Shown here piece after piece: positions 1 to 12,967 of a stretch of 64,000 bases of DNA; position 1 is the first letter of the stretch; each line of letters starts with the position of its first letter. Both the position numbers and the translations under genes were made by a program. Origin of the DNA: Ascaris suum (Eukaryota; Nematoda; Chromadorea; Rhabditida; Ascarididae); contig CM024174.1 of the NCBI GenBank assembly GCA_013433145.1, positions 7,534,336 through 7,598,335 of the forward strand. Reading direction: 5' to 3'. A model generated the notes under the pieces. That model made no database searches and was not told the DNA's origin. It saw nothing but the letters and a program-made list of their open reading frames with translations.

Positions 1-1880
1 AAACAGGCAACTGTCGGTCATTCCCAATGGCTAGATATCGGTATTACATAGAGCGAGAAATAAGAGTAATTTACGAGAGGATACGTCGGTCGATGGGTTA
101 TTATAAATTTACATATTGTAAGGACGCAATAGAGCTTGAGAAAATAAATGCATGCTGTCGAATTGCTTACGATGCAGTTGAGGTGCCAATACCTGCGAGC
201 TAAAAAAAGGAACGTGTTTACTGAGGATGCATCAGCGGAATAAACTTCTCCACGTGTTTCGCTATTGAGCTGTTCTCAGTTCCATTTCTCAGCAAAAACA
301 TAGCGGCTGCTCGTTGACTGATTTAAGACTTGTCTCGATCACTGCCTACTGCGCAGGTTATTGAATAATTGCAAAGCTCTCTTATATATATTTTTTTAAT
401 AATTGAAAAGTTTCTTATATTCTGTTTTAAAGTGGTAACTGGATCATAATATAGCAAATGAGAGAGTGTCAATCCCACCGACGGTTGGATGAGAACTGCT
501 CAGTGCTATCAGCTATGATCTCCTTGCTTTCAAACACCTCACAAAACTATATCTTACTAATTTTAGGCACGGGATCTCAGTTAGAGGGTATTGCGATAAG
601 TGCAATCAAATAATCGGGCGGAATTTCATCTAAGAGAAATCAAAAGTCTAGAGATTTCCTCGTTTGTTACCCTTTACGATTTTCTCATCCCGAACGTTTT
701 CTTACTTGAATGTGTTCAATATCGACGTCGCATCTGAAATGCCTTTTTTAGCTGTGCAGTTTATTCCCATATGATCTGTGCGGTGCTCTTTGCTGAAAGC
801 GTTATCCTTCAAATAATGAGCGAAGGCAATTTCTTCGTACCAGGAGCTACGAAGCTACTAATTTCCTCAAAAAAACACTTAATGGAGTGAGGCTGAGCAC
901 AGCAACTCAAAAAAGTCTGCTTCGAGGTTATTACTGCGACCCCTTTCTATAGAGCTGCGGGTGCAACTTCAAAGCACCTGGCCCTCATGGCAATCAAACG
1001 AGATGGCGCAACTTTCAACCACCTAGTTGCGCTACTGAGAATAAGCGCTCTGCTTACAACCAAGCTTTTCTCTTGCCACACTCAAAATCGTCTTCTTCGG
1101 AGCCTTTAAAGTTCTTGCAACAGCTCTTCATTCTTAAAAACTGATCCGATTCTTTCTGCGGCTGGGACTGATTTCCGACATAACTGTCCAAATGATGTGC
1201 ATCAAGGATATTTCCGGAAAAGATGTATTTATTAGTTTTTGACGTCATCATGTGAGCGGCTCCGGGCCCTAGAGCTCCTCGCTCTTCGAAGAAATTTCAA
1301 GTTGCGAAGACCGCACTCTTCGTCGCCTCTCCCTTCGCGCGATGAAAAAAGTTTAAAAAACCGTTATGGGCGCGGGTTCGACCAAGGCGCCAAACGCTGG
1401 CGCCGAGTTTCATTCTTCGACCATGCGATCGCCAGCCTCTGGTTACGAATCATCACGGTGTGGTCGAAAATTCCCGCTCTTAAACCTCAGAGAAAATTTC
1501 GGTTTTTTCTACGTCTACCTGTGAACTGCTACCTCTTCAAGGCAAATAAACTACAGTCAGACTTGGGAACTCCGAGATTCATCTAACAACATCGCCTATA
1601 TTTACTGATGTAACTAACATGTCGTAGTTTCGATTAAGATACCATTCGCTTCTAGTTTCGGTTAAGATACTATTCGCTTCCAAGAGGCCGCAGTTAAAAT
1701 CGGATGCCCAACAAACTTCCCTTGAAAGAGGTTCGGAAATTTCAAGTGTTCCGTTGAACGGTCGAATAATCCATTAATAATGTTCAGAAGGTGTTGAAAG
1801 CACCATATCTGAGGATAGTCCCGTGGATGGGGCTCCGCTTTCATAACCGCGCGTACGCGTGCCCACAACGGTACTTGCAG
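1..1880. other. Upstream flank, no gene resolved
   Basis: No exon with convincing splice sites was found here. The first exon or exons of the PDZ gene that follows should lie here or further upstream, because its first recognisable exon starts in mid-domain behind an acceptor. The only structure seen is a two-copy tandem repeat at 1626-1681. Confidence 0.4.
1626..1681. repeat. Two-copy tandem repeat, 28-bp unit
   Basis: Two adjacent 28-bp copies begin AGTTTCG and end ATTCGCTTC plus one variable base. They differ at a few positions. The repeat lies about 200 bp before the first recognised PDZ exon. Confidence 0.8.
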
Positions 1881-4800
1881 GTGGGTATCAAATTAACGCA
1901 TTTGTTGGCTATTTCAAAGGTGGATCGTGGTTGCGATGCGGAGCGCGTGCTGCAGTATGGTGATCTTATTACTCACATGAACTCAACAAGGCTGTCTAAT
2001 CGACGCCATTTGGAAAGCGTCTTCAATGACATCTGCAAAGACGATGTTTACGAGGTTAATTTTGTGTAGAATTCGCTCTTATTTGAAAAGTGTGGCATCT
2101 GTAGTTCTGATGCCTTAGTAGCGGAGTTTGCTGACGGTAGTTCTGATCGATTTGTTATTTAGGCCTCCTATCCGTGCAGGTTTTTCTGAAAGAGTGCTTC
2201 ATCGAATTGCAATCGTTAAACAAGCACTAAAGATACACAGAATTCAGACAACGAGCTACCGCAGTTCCTTGTTCCCGAAAAAAGGTAAATGCAGTTGCAT
2301 CACTCATGTGATAAGGGGCACATTGCAGGCGTGACGTTTTTGTGCTGTAGGGTTGCAGTCACTTCGAGGGTCCGCATATTCCTGATCTTATTTGACAACA
2401 TTGTGTTATAGCTGCGTGTTTATTCACTTCTCTGAACCCGTCCTACGACGAGTCTTTCATCGCTGTAGCTTAAATACGCAGAACAGTGCTGCTCACAATG
2501 GCGCAGCTGCAGTAAGTATCTCAGAAGGCCTGAAGAAATAAGGCGAGGAAAGAAGGCATGAAAAGGCAGGAAGGAAATCAGGAGTACGACTGGATTGAAA
2601 AACAAACTTTAAACAACGAAAGATGGGTTTAGGTGCTAATGGTGCAACAAATATAGCACCGAAGACATGCAGTTAACTTTGGAAAGCATAGTGGACGTTA
2701 CACAAATTATTTCGCTTTGTAAACTTCTAACATGACAGGGATGTGCTTGCAATTGGCACACGTAGCATCGGATTTGTTAATTACAAGCAGTTTTGCCTTT
2801 TACGCAAACTGCTTTCCGCTTCCTCAATGCCGGAAGCTATTCCTCAGATCCACTCACCAAACGAAGCCTCTGGTTTCAGGTCGGGTCAAGAGTCCTATGA
2901 CATGCTGGGCACGGAAATCAACTACTTTTGGTCAAAGTCCCAAGTTGCCTAGATACAGCTGGAAAGCGCAGATAGACTGCTGTTGGGTCTCGGATTCCGA
3001 TCATAAGTTCTTTGAGAGATTATTGGATATGGTGTATTCTAATATCAGTCGAATTCATCTTCGATTGTCCCAGCTTCCATCAGATCCAGTTCCCACATAT
3101 CACCTTTAGAATTTTGAGCAGCTTGACCTGCTTTTGAGGTAATTTTGACCTCTTTATATAAGTTTTGCTTGGAATGCGAGACCCAGCCGTTCCCGTTTCG
3201 TGAGTGGTTCTCGTTGGTTCTCGTCTTTTAGAGGTCCTGGAATGAGCATATCTGAGGACCTCTTAGTCAACTTCTCGTTTTGACCGTTATGGAGTCTAGT
3301 TAATAAAGCAGTCGCTATATTGGACTAATGTCAGCTCATGCAAGTTTCAGCCTACATGAGCCATGTGAGAATGGTTGTGTGGCGTCGGATGGGATGAATT
3401 TGGCCACTACATATCAGAACTATTTTTTCTTCCTGCTGCCATATAATCGGGTGAGCTAATTCCCGGTAGAGGTTTTCTGGATGAACATTAAACGTCAGAC
3501 CGGAAATGATTAAGCTCATAGCTTTCTGAAGAATATTTCCTAAGGTTGAGCTAAAAATTGTACGCTTGGTCGTCTCGTTGCCGCTCAAAGCGGAGCGCCT
3601 CCCTCGAGGGTTCGAGCAGGTGGCTGGATACAAATATCACATAGCTGTCGTATACTTGATCATGGGATGCAAACTGGCGCTCGCCGTTAAATCCTTCAAT
3701 AACAAGGTTTGTTATTCCTGCATTGCATTCTGGGGCTTATGCTAACATCTCATGAATGAGAAAGGATGGCGAAAGATAGTAATGATGGTTCTTCGAAAAG
3801 ACCGTCCAGTACTGTGGGAATGAGAGGGGAGCGGAGACAAAGAAGTGTTAATTGTAAAGAGGTCGAGTCGGTTTGCAAAAAAAACCTCGTTTTTCTTACA
3901 CATGCAACTTTAATATTCCACTTGGCTCTCGTCCTTACTCTGCTCTCCTTTCACGTATTCGTCCTTGGGTATATGAGCAGTGACCTGCCGACGGACGACA
4001 CTGCAAGGGAGGAGTGCAGGTGAACGAACGGGTGGTGTAAAATTTCATCTACACATTTATTGTACTCCGCACCATACGACTTATTTGCCATAAATTAGCT
4101 TGAAATGTGAAGGAAGTCACAGGTGTTTGAACGCATCAGGAAACTTCCATAATTTTCGCAACGGTCGAGACTTCACTTTGCAGCTGTAGGTTACAGAGGA
4201 GCTGGTATTTTAGAGCACAAGGATGTGCAGGCTACCGGATGAGTTAAAATCTGGTAGCACCTGTGTGTCCATATTATTATTTTGCTAGTGAGTGAACAGT
4301 GAAACCGATTGGTCGGATGTGTGGATTGCAGTTATATATGTGGTGCCAGCTGATCCGACATACCTCTCTACTTCCCGCATGAGCTCACTCCACTTCTATA
4401 GGTCATCCAGACAGTTGTGATAAACTGGAGTAGGGGAGGGAGTAGAAGGAAGGTCGACAGTGAATTTATTCATCAGCGAGGGATGAGGGAGGAGAGATGA
4501 ACGTTATCACGTTTGGCACCAATCACAATGCTAAAAAATCAAATGCTGAAACACATGCGAGCAAGAATGGGAACTAGTATCCGTTCTCTCCTCCTGCCGC
4601 CGTTGTTGTTTGTTCTTCATGCCACCATCTGTTGTTCACCGTTCTCCACCTTTGCACAAAAGTTCTCGCTTACTGTGAACGTAAATCCTGCGCACTATAA
4701 AGTGCAGGAAGTCGTTAAAACGTTCACGGTACAGAAAGCTCCCCGAAAATCTGCGGCATGCTATGCTCCTCTACGTGTTGTTGGCACTTCTTATATAAAT

Positions 4801-7566
4801 CATTCGGATAGCCCTCATGAATATATGTTTTGAACTGAAGTTGAGTTGGGTGATTTGTGCTTATAGATATATATCACGCGAGTGGCCGAAAACACTTTGT
4901 CATCGATGTCACTCTCAATTGGCGACGCTGTTCTCGACGTTGATTCTGTACCAGTCACATCCGTCAACGACGCCACCAAGATTATATGCAGTCGCCTCAA
5001 GGCGAACGGATACGTCTGTTTACAAACCCTGTTCTCGATGGTGCTTTTATTCAGAAGTGGTAGTGTGCATGGAAGGCCTACTCCATTCAGCAGGAAGAAA
5101 GAGAGTAACGACAGCCCAGCAACTAAACATTCCTGTTATATGTGTTGCAAAATACGTTATATATCATCGCACATCTTAGCATTTTACACTGATCTTTTCC
5201 GGAAATGTCGTATATCCACTGCACTTCATCAGAGTTTCTTCCTGTATGCAGTTTACACTACAATTTTGTATCTTTTTTTGAGGGAAAGACGTACAGTTGG
5301 TATTATTCAAGTGGAATTCAAATATGCAGGGCTTTTTCTACGCCACGCCTAGGAGATGATCTCGGAGCTGGCACGGGTGGATGGTGGAGATCGACACGCA
5401 AGCGAACAGATCAAATGTGGGCTTTCAGGCCTGTGACAGAAGTGCGAAAATTTTTGTATTTAGGGGTGTTTGATGAAGAGCCGATTATAATAGCGCATAT
5501 TGTGAGTCGATTGTTGCTTTCAAACCAAACCTCACATTTTTAACCAATGAATGCATGAACTAACTTTCGCTGCAGGTAACAATGACAATTGAGCAAGCAG
5601 ATGATCCGGCTGCTGCACAATACGTGCGGATGGCACTTTTGACCGAGAAGACAATGGAAATCGATCTGCCTTTAGCGCCGGATGTTGTCGATATCTGCAG
5701 AAAAGAACTGCGTCGGTTTTGTGCCAATCCAAACCTGAACTACAAATGTTCAATACTCAAAACAACGTCGGTTTTAATCAGATACGCATTTCATAGGCAC
5801 AATTATTGTAGTTCATGGGACCTCGTTGAAGATCGAGGAAGTTGTCTCGAATACGAATTGCAGTTGACATTTATTTGCTTTCAAATTGGGATTGCTTATT
5901 TAAGATGATTTCAAATCCCTTAACATATGGCACTTGTTGCACTGTTGCATCGATTATAATCCGGAATTACAATGGATTTTATTCGTTCATCCTTGCTGAG
6001 TGTCGTAATTTCCAGTTTAGGAGAATTTAATCTCTTCAACAGCATGTAACCTTAAGACACTTGAGCCCATTTCAGCGACAGAAAAGAACGTGCAGCGTCA
6101 TCACGAATTAGAATAAACGAATCGACGGAAGATATACCAGTCGCATGTGAGGATAACCCGAATTTGCTTGTCAAAGTGCCTACCCAGCCCCTCAAACCTC
6201 CTTGTAAGTGTATTCTATCCGCCTATAATATTTAATCAAGGTACACTGCGGACGAAGCATGGCAGAGCTCAGTGAATCACTAACAATCGCTCTGCTGACC
6301 ACCAGCTTGTTGCGGAAATGCCAAAAATCATAAATCGAAGCTAGCAAACCGCAAACTTCATTTCCAACTCTGCAAATTCGAAACCACCTTGCAGTCTTGC
6401 GGAAGTAAGCGGAAGACCTCAGTGATTTTTCCGCAATATTTTATCAGAGCACCAGGTTTGAGTGCGAAGTCACAGGAGCGTCCACACGCTTCCAGAGCAC
6501 TGACAAAATTTTCAGTCCCTCACAGCACTTCTAGACTTCTAGGTCGTGATTTCTTGAAAACCTTTGTGAAGGCTTTTTGCCATCGTTTCATCTGGGCTTT
6601 CAATGGGTTCACCAAACACAACCAGTACTATTGGGGGATTTTCGGTTCTCGTTACCTAAACGTGCTGACAAGAAGCGGTGAATTCTTCAATATAAGAAGC
6701 GGTGAATTCTTCAATATATATCAGTATACTGAAGGGAACCCATGCGATATACCATTTTGTAAGGGCTCCTGTGAGCTCATTGAGGGAAGGAGGTAATTGG
6801 GGGAAAGAGAACGAGACGTTTTCCTCCACAGCCCCGCCATGATATTTCAATGGCAATTTGTAATGTCTTTAAACCTGCGAGTCACATTTTTATTAACTTC
6901 GGGAGCAAAAAATCTGGTGTAGTGAAAGTGGAAAACGAAGTTCTTAGTTAAAAGGAATCACAATAGAGTACTGTGGAAGAAGAGAGTTTGCTGAGGTGTA
7001 GAAGAAGAAGGAGGAAGTTGGAAGGGGGCTGAGGAAGGCACTTGAAGATTTATTGAGGCCGCGAGTCGCACAATGAGGTGAGGGATGCTTCAACGAGACA
7101 TTCACTTATAGAATTGCTATAGAGCATTACACGCGTGCTGGGTCCTTCTACGGAGCGATTATTTCTCAGTAGACTTTGCAGCTTTAGATGCGGGATCATT
7201 GTAAACATTCGGCAGCCTACGTACGAAGTGTGCTCCTTGCGCGGATTGCCGAGTGTGTGGGGTGGTCACGACTTCCATGTTGCCCGGCCCTTGCGCAAAA
7301 AACCAGGTCGGAAGCGGGACTCTCAATCTGAGACGAATCACTACTCCTGTAAGGATAAGTGACGACTCCGTCGTCGCCGTTCACGACCTCATTGTCCGTC
7401 CGATGTTGTTGGCCCTTGTGCGGACTGGTAACTTAGTCCGCAGCCTTCCGTACTGCTCTCTGAAGTTGAAAGGTGGTTGGAAGCACATTCTATAACGCTG
7501 TGACTACTGCTTGCTTTTCCAGGGCTCCAGCAACAACAGCAACAGCGACCGAACGCGAAAAAATAG
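1881..7566 (+). CDS. Two-PDZ-domain protein (nematode PDZ family), 5' end missing
   Basis: Probable scaffold protein with two PDZ domains. Exons supported by splice sites and phase are 1881-2065, 2163-2284, 4663-4701, 4867-5013, 5576-5766, 6076-6203 and 7523-7566 (stop TAG). PDZ1 is in the first exon (VGIKLTHLLAISKVDRG, then YGDLITHMNSTRLSN). PDZ2 is split over 4663-5013 (YITRVAENTLSS, then IGDAVLDVDSVPVTSVNDA) and continues as VTMTIEQADD at 5576. A basic linker (PPIRAGFSERVLHR) follows PDZ1. The layout resembles the C. elegans SMZ-1/SMZ-2 type of sperm PDZ proteins as I remember them; orthology was not tested. The exon ending at 2284 (one spare base) and the one starting at 4663 (phase 0) do not join directly, so an exon between them is missing from the model. 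The last join gives a short Gln-rich tail, and a poly(A) signal follows it. Confidence 0.72.
6671..6718. repeat. Perfect two-copy 24-bp tandem repeat
   Basis: The 24-bp unit AGAAGCGGTGAATTCTTCAATATA, quoted here as AGAAGCGGTG plus AATTCTTCAATATA, occurs twice head to tail without mismatch. It lies in the last intron of the PDZ gene. Confidence 0.9.
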
Positions 7567-7643
7567 AAGATGGAAGGATCGGAGCGACGCTGTCTGCTGC
7601 TACAGATTGCATTTCTAATTTATGCAGAAGTTAGGGTGTGGCG

Positions 7644-7649
7644 AATAAA
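7644..7649 (+). terminator. Poly(A) signal AATAAA of the PDZ gene
   Basis: A canonical AATAAA begins 78 nt after the TAG that ends the proposed terminal exon. The spacing supports that exon as the 3' end of the gene. Confidence 0.55.
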
Positions 7650-10600
7650 TGCTTTATTTCGAACTTTGCGATTGTTTATTTATTCTCCAAGCAGCATCAC
7701 CTCCAAGAGTGTTTCGAAATGTTCGAAGCATTCAAGCCTATGCCAGATTGCTTTCTCCTACTGTGCATCACGCACGTTCGGGTGCTGGTTTTCTCCGGCT
7801 TTCCACCTATGAATTGTAAGGTCTTGGCGCCTTTTCAGACCACAAAGTCGTTTGAAGCCATGAAGCCACCTTTTCGATAAACAATCATACCAACCTTTTC
7901 ACGCACATGCTAAATTTATTGCGAGGATGAAATTACACTCGAAGACTTGCCGGTACCTGAGCTCAGGTGCTTGGGTGGTAAAGCATTGACGCCTAACTCA
8001 GAAGTCTTCCAACAGGAGGTTTTATGTGGGCTCGTGAAAGCACTAGTTGTAAAATGCCTTTTTTTTCTGGCCCATCTCCCCATCTCAAGTCTAGCAACAT
8101 ACTCCCGGAACAGTGCCAAGTGCCACTGCACGTACATTAACATCACGGCACTTCTACACATTCAATTTATTTGTAATATGTTTGCGCCTGCACACACTGG
8201 ACATAGGTGAACCTCGATATGATTCCGCCACAATAAGTCCCTCTCCCTTGCCCTCACTCTTGCTCATCCTGCACCGGATGAACAGCCACAGAGGGACCGT
8301 TAATCAAGGGTTAGAACTACTAACTAACGGTTTTATCTGAAACGGCAACAAGAACTTACAATTCAAAAATCGCAAAAGAATCAAGGTAAAGCAACTCCGC
8401 TAGTGCGCGGAACAGGAGATCCGAACAAGCGAACCCGACAACAATGCAGCTGAAGTCCGCCAACAACAACAGATGTAAATCACTATGCTGTGTACTTCTA
8501 AATCACTGCAATGGAGCAGAAAAGGACGTAAGCCTTAACAAAGGGGACGGATGCAGTCGGAAGCTGAGCAGATGGAATTAATTTGAGAATTGCCGCAGAA
8601 CTGCGTGCGAAGTCCTCTCTCTTAGGTGTGCTGAAATTTGGCACTACACAACCACTGTGATGTGGCGAGAAACAATGTGCACACTGCAGGCTATAATATT
8701 CAACACCAAATCAGCCTATCCAAACATTCCACGAAGAAGTGAATGCTGAGATGCCAAAATCAAGTGTAATGAGTTTAGAATCAAAATGTGATGAAAACAA
8801 GTGCAAAATGAGGCTCATGTATGATATAAGTGTGAGCGATGCAAACATATTACGGGAAGCTCAGAGGACTCGCTAGACGCAATCAATCACCTCAAAGCAT
8901 GCCGCGCCACTGCTCACTGTGAAGGAGTTGCCATCATACACCCATCATTACCAATAAAACATCACGAAGCGTTGGTTCTAACATCGGACACTTTCAGCCG
9001 ATTTTGCACCTTCACACTGCACGTCTGGTGCACATTACCTCCACTAATTGCCAGGTAGTCAAACCAATAACTTCGCCTTCATTCAGCACGAATAACGTCA
9101 AACCACCATTACTTTACGGTGCAAATGCGAGCTGAAGTGCACACTGCAAAGGGTGTCCCAATGCCGTCGCATTATCCCCTCTCTTCTTGCTTATACGGAA
9201 AGAACCACCCACAATAATTGGAAGATTATCATTGACGCTTAGTCCCCATGCATGCGAACACTATAAAAAATCGAAACGAAAGCAATCATACCTTTTGCAA
9301 CAAGATTAAAAAATAAACAATGGTTGCGAAGAAACGGGTCGTAAAACAAGAGGTAAAAGCTGCCACCCTCGAACAGCACATACAACGCAACAGAAATCGG
9401 ACAGTGCCAACCAAAAAAATGAGTGCGCCCCCCCCCCTCTCCCCACACTATATTCGATGCCCACGAACAAACGTCACATTAAGCTTCATTTCACATTTCA
9501 CTGGACTGCAAACGCATAAACGACACGCTGATGCGAGTGTTTGTTTCTGATGCCCATAAGTTACATATCGTCATATGGATGACTGTTATCAATAAAACTG
9601 CAGAATGCCTGTTTTGCATTTTGCAACACTATGATGCAGTTAACAGATCTTTCGAAGCGACGTGATTGATTGAGTGAATGAAAGCATTAAATAGGATCTT
9701 TCCACTACGCGCTTCTGCAACATATCAAAGCATAAGCGTCAGGCAAAATCATTTTTATGAAGCTTTTAAGTGCTATTCACTTCCAACGGAGCAACGATTC
9801 CAACCCGGATGGTAGGTCATCTCATCAGCAAAACCATTGCGACCGGACATATAATGGCACTTAATGAAACGAAGAGTGCGAATGAATATAAAATCCCCTA
9901 ATGCTCTGATTGAGTGAAGGAAGAATGACTATCAAAAACAATGAAATAACCCTCTCGTCCGTCGTCGTCGCCGCAATCCCAACATGACCATCCTATAATC
10001 AAAAACGTGAATGAACATATTCGCTATGGAAGCATAATCCAAACTACGAGGAATTCCTCAAAATTCTAGCCGAAGTCAAATTCATGAGCAGCATTCCACC
10101 AACAGCAGTAGGAATTCTGGATGAACACAACTGACCTCGATGGGACTGTTGGAACAACAGGATGCAACAGACATTGGTCGGGTACTAACATACAACGTCT
10201 GCGGATAAGCACTACATTCTCCGAAATGTTCCGATAAACTCACTACAACAAATACATCCTGCCGTCACCCTCACGACGACACTAACAATGAAATTTTTCG
10301 ACGGCTCGTTATAGAAGATATTTCAGCAAGGAATATGCAATACACGATCAACATGTCACGATATCGAGAAATCAATGTTCCCGAAATCCTCGATGATCAC
10401 CTTACTCGAAGTCAGTGTTTCGACAAGCCTCATCGAAATATAGAAAAGCGACAACGCGTGCGAAACTCATTATATAACCACTTAACATACATCACCCCAT
10501 AAAGTGGAAAAATCGCTAGTCAATAAAGGCAACGCACAACATCAATGCAAGCTGACAGGCAACGCACAAGTTGAAAAAAATAATTCCCAACGTCGGGAAA

Positions 10601-12600
10601 AACTGCTAGAGAAATGTGGAGTTATTTGTTGCAAGTGGTCTCTGTTATGAGGAATCCATTTCTTCGCAAAAGCGTATCTGACTAAACGCGTTTTCTTGTT
10701 CGGCATTTTAGGCTCTCAACTGCGCATTGCATCAATCAAAACGACGACTTAGAGAAACAAATAAATAATGGCACAACTAGAGATGAATTACTACGAAATT
10801 ACTCTTTATGTTATAACTTCAACGCTATTGCTATCCAGCAAATATAAATAATGCATAATGAACGAATTCGCTGCATCCAGAAAGCACACTCGTCTGTGAG
10901 TTTCAAATCCATGATATCATATCCGGAGATTCCCTGCCCTCTCTTTCCTTTCAAAGAGCGCGTTAACTCGAATATGACAAAGAAAAGAGCCTTAGTGAAC
11001 TCTTTCATCGAGAAAACTTTCAAAAGTTTCATTTTCATTCACTAAATGGTTTTTAAACAAGAGATCGCAAGTGCTCAACAATGCTCATTTGAGGGCAGAA
11101 TCACTGCCAAGTCCCCATGCATAATGAATGCATAACAAAAGTGTTTCCTCTCACCTAATAAAGAATAAAGTTTCACTTCAATTCCATACACTCCTATGCG
11201 ACAATCTGGACGACGGTCCTCCATGCCTATCGTCGAAACGGCGATAGCGGCGCTGGAAATCTGAACGAATGAAAGATCGAAGAAATACAGGAAACATGGC
11301 GACGCAGCATGTTTTTTCACACCACCCTGCCCTAAATACTAATTTTTTTAAAAGACCTCTCCCCTATCCTTCGCGTTAGACGAGATCGCTCAAAATATCC
11401 TCGAATACAACACACTACAGAGAGTGCACCCACAAGTTAACAAACACAAATGAAGCTCCAATTTTGGTTCAAATAGTCTGCAAATGCGCTGCTGAGATGC
11501 TCTTCCTTCGAAGGATCCAAATGTGCGTCTACCCCTCTTCTGTTCAGAACAAACTGCCCACAACGAGTATACGGGGAACTACCTCAGGCGTTTTTATTGC
11601 CCCTCCCTTTCGCAGCATGCAAAATTTTCCTTCGCAAAGCGGCATGGCCAAAAGTAGCTTCACCGTTTTGCAACCATATCCGCCTGGGTTCTATAGCCTC
11701 ATTTTTTTCCTCAGATCTTCCATCACTCGTCCTGCCTCCCTCGAGCAAACCGCTCCCCGGTGAGATTCTCTCTCCTTCATCAAATCACTTTCCATTATTC
11801 TGTCGAATATCTTTCTCGAAATCGGTCCCCGCTCGGGAACCACTAAGCCAACTAAAACTGACTCACTTGTTGGCAAACTTATTCAAATAGCGTGCGTGTT
11901 TACAGAAATATATAAAAGTTGGATGGATAGAACGAAATCAAGAGAATGAAACAACAGAAAGGGTTGATCGTGCATCCTTTATGACCGTCTATTTTCATGA
12001 ATAAATTCGTTTTTCTTCCGAAATTAGAGGCAGCGAGTAGTAGTTTGAAGGCTGAGAGGTTCTCTCACACATTTTGGTTACTGCTATTAGTTGACTGCAT
12101 AAGTGCAGTGAGAAGTTAGAGGAAACGCAGCAAAAGGTCTTTACCTAAAAGTTTCAATATTTTGTAAGCTACTTCGTTGGACTGGGTGCTTTATTTCACC
12201 ACCTTTTTCTATAAGCAATTATGGATCCCTTGAAGATATATTTCCAATTACGACCCACGAGTTTTGCTTTCGATGAACGGTATCACATGAGAATAAGGCA
12301 AAAGTCTGATCGGCGCACAGTGTTCGTTTAAGTGGTCTGCAAGATGTTCCCTTTATTTCTTTTGCACAGGCCTTAGGTTCACTGAGTATTTTCTCGATTT
12401 CCTCGGAGTTCTTCCATGACGGCGCACTTGTTTTTGCAACAGTTCGCCCTCCCCCTCTTCTCCGTTCACTTGACTGCTGACAGCTGCGTCCATTACATTG
12501 TTAGGAGCTCTCTGAGCACGTTCGTTTAGTAATTAACATAGTTTTCTTTGAGCGCCTAATATCCTCGTCCTATTCATCCTCATACCACTACGCAAGCTGC
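7650..12600. other. No gene resolved; A-rich intergenic DNA
   Basis: About 5 kb with no chain of exons that I can defend. Around 9428-9442 there is a short C homopolymer. A possible minus-strand exon at about 11200-11265 lies behind a good acceptor, but two frames are open and nothing links to it. The segment 8340-10700 is A- and CAA-rich and looks non-coding. Confidence 0.35.
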
Positions 12601-12611
12601 ATTCCACATTT

Positions 12612-12794
12612 CTACTTTCCGAACAGACCAGAAATAACGTCTCTAAAAGCATTCGAAATTTCTTCGTGGGGGAACTCATTTGCAGTAATGCATCGTGCAA
12701 CTAGCCTACAACAGTCAGTACGCTCACACTCTGACAGCAGGCCAACCAACTCGTCACTACACATAAAAAAGCATTTTTCACAGATTCCCTCCAT
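12612..12794 (-). CDS. Cys-rich open frame, possible terminal exon
   Basis: A short minus-strand frame ends in TAG at 12612 and carries at least nine cysteines (motifs CEKCFFMC, ERTDCCRLVARC) followed by an acidic stretch with EFPHEEISNAFRDV. The composition resembles a small disulfide-rich domain, but I cannot assign a family and found no clear acceptor upstream. It lies about 170 bp beyond the stop of the next gene, so it is either a separate small gene, an alternative 3' exon of that gene, or chance. Confidence 0.3.
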   Translation of the reverse strand: MEGICEKCFFMCSDELVGLLSECERTDCCRLVARCITANEFPHEEISNAFRDVISGLFGK

Positions 12795-12967
12795 AAAACG
12801 GTTTGAACATCTTTCATTCCCTTCATCGAATGACGTTCAAAACGGAACATTGAGATACTATCTTCCCATTCCCCGTTACCCTATAAACTGTGGCCTGTAA
12901 TCAGTACCACATTAATTTCGCATCACTGCGGATCTCATGAAAACAAAGATCAAACCTCATCAAAAGC

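Noticed and set aside
3766..4023. 85-codon plus-strand frame with a hydrophobic segment ending at a GTGAAC donor
   Set aside because: Possible coding exon, but it lies between PDZ exons, does not fit that protein and joins to nothing, so it was not listed.
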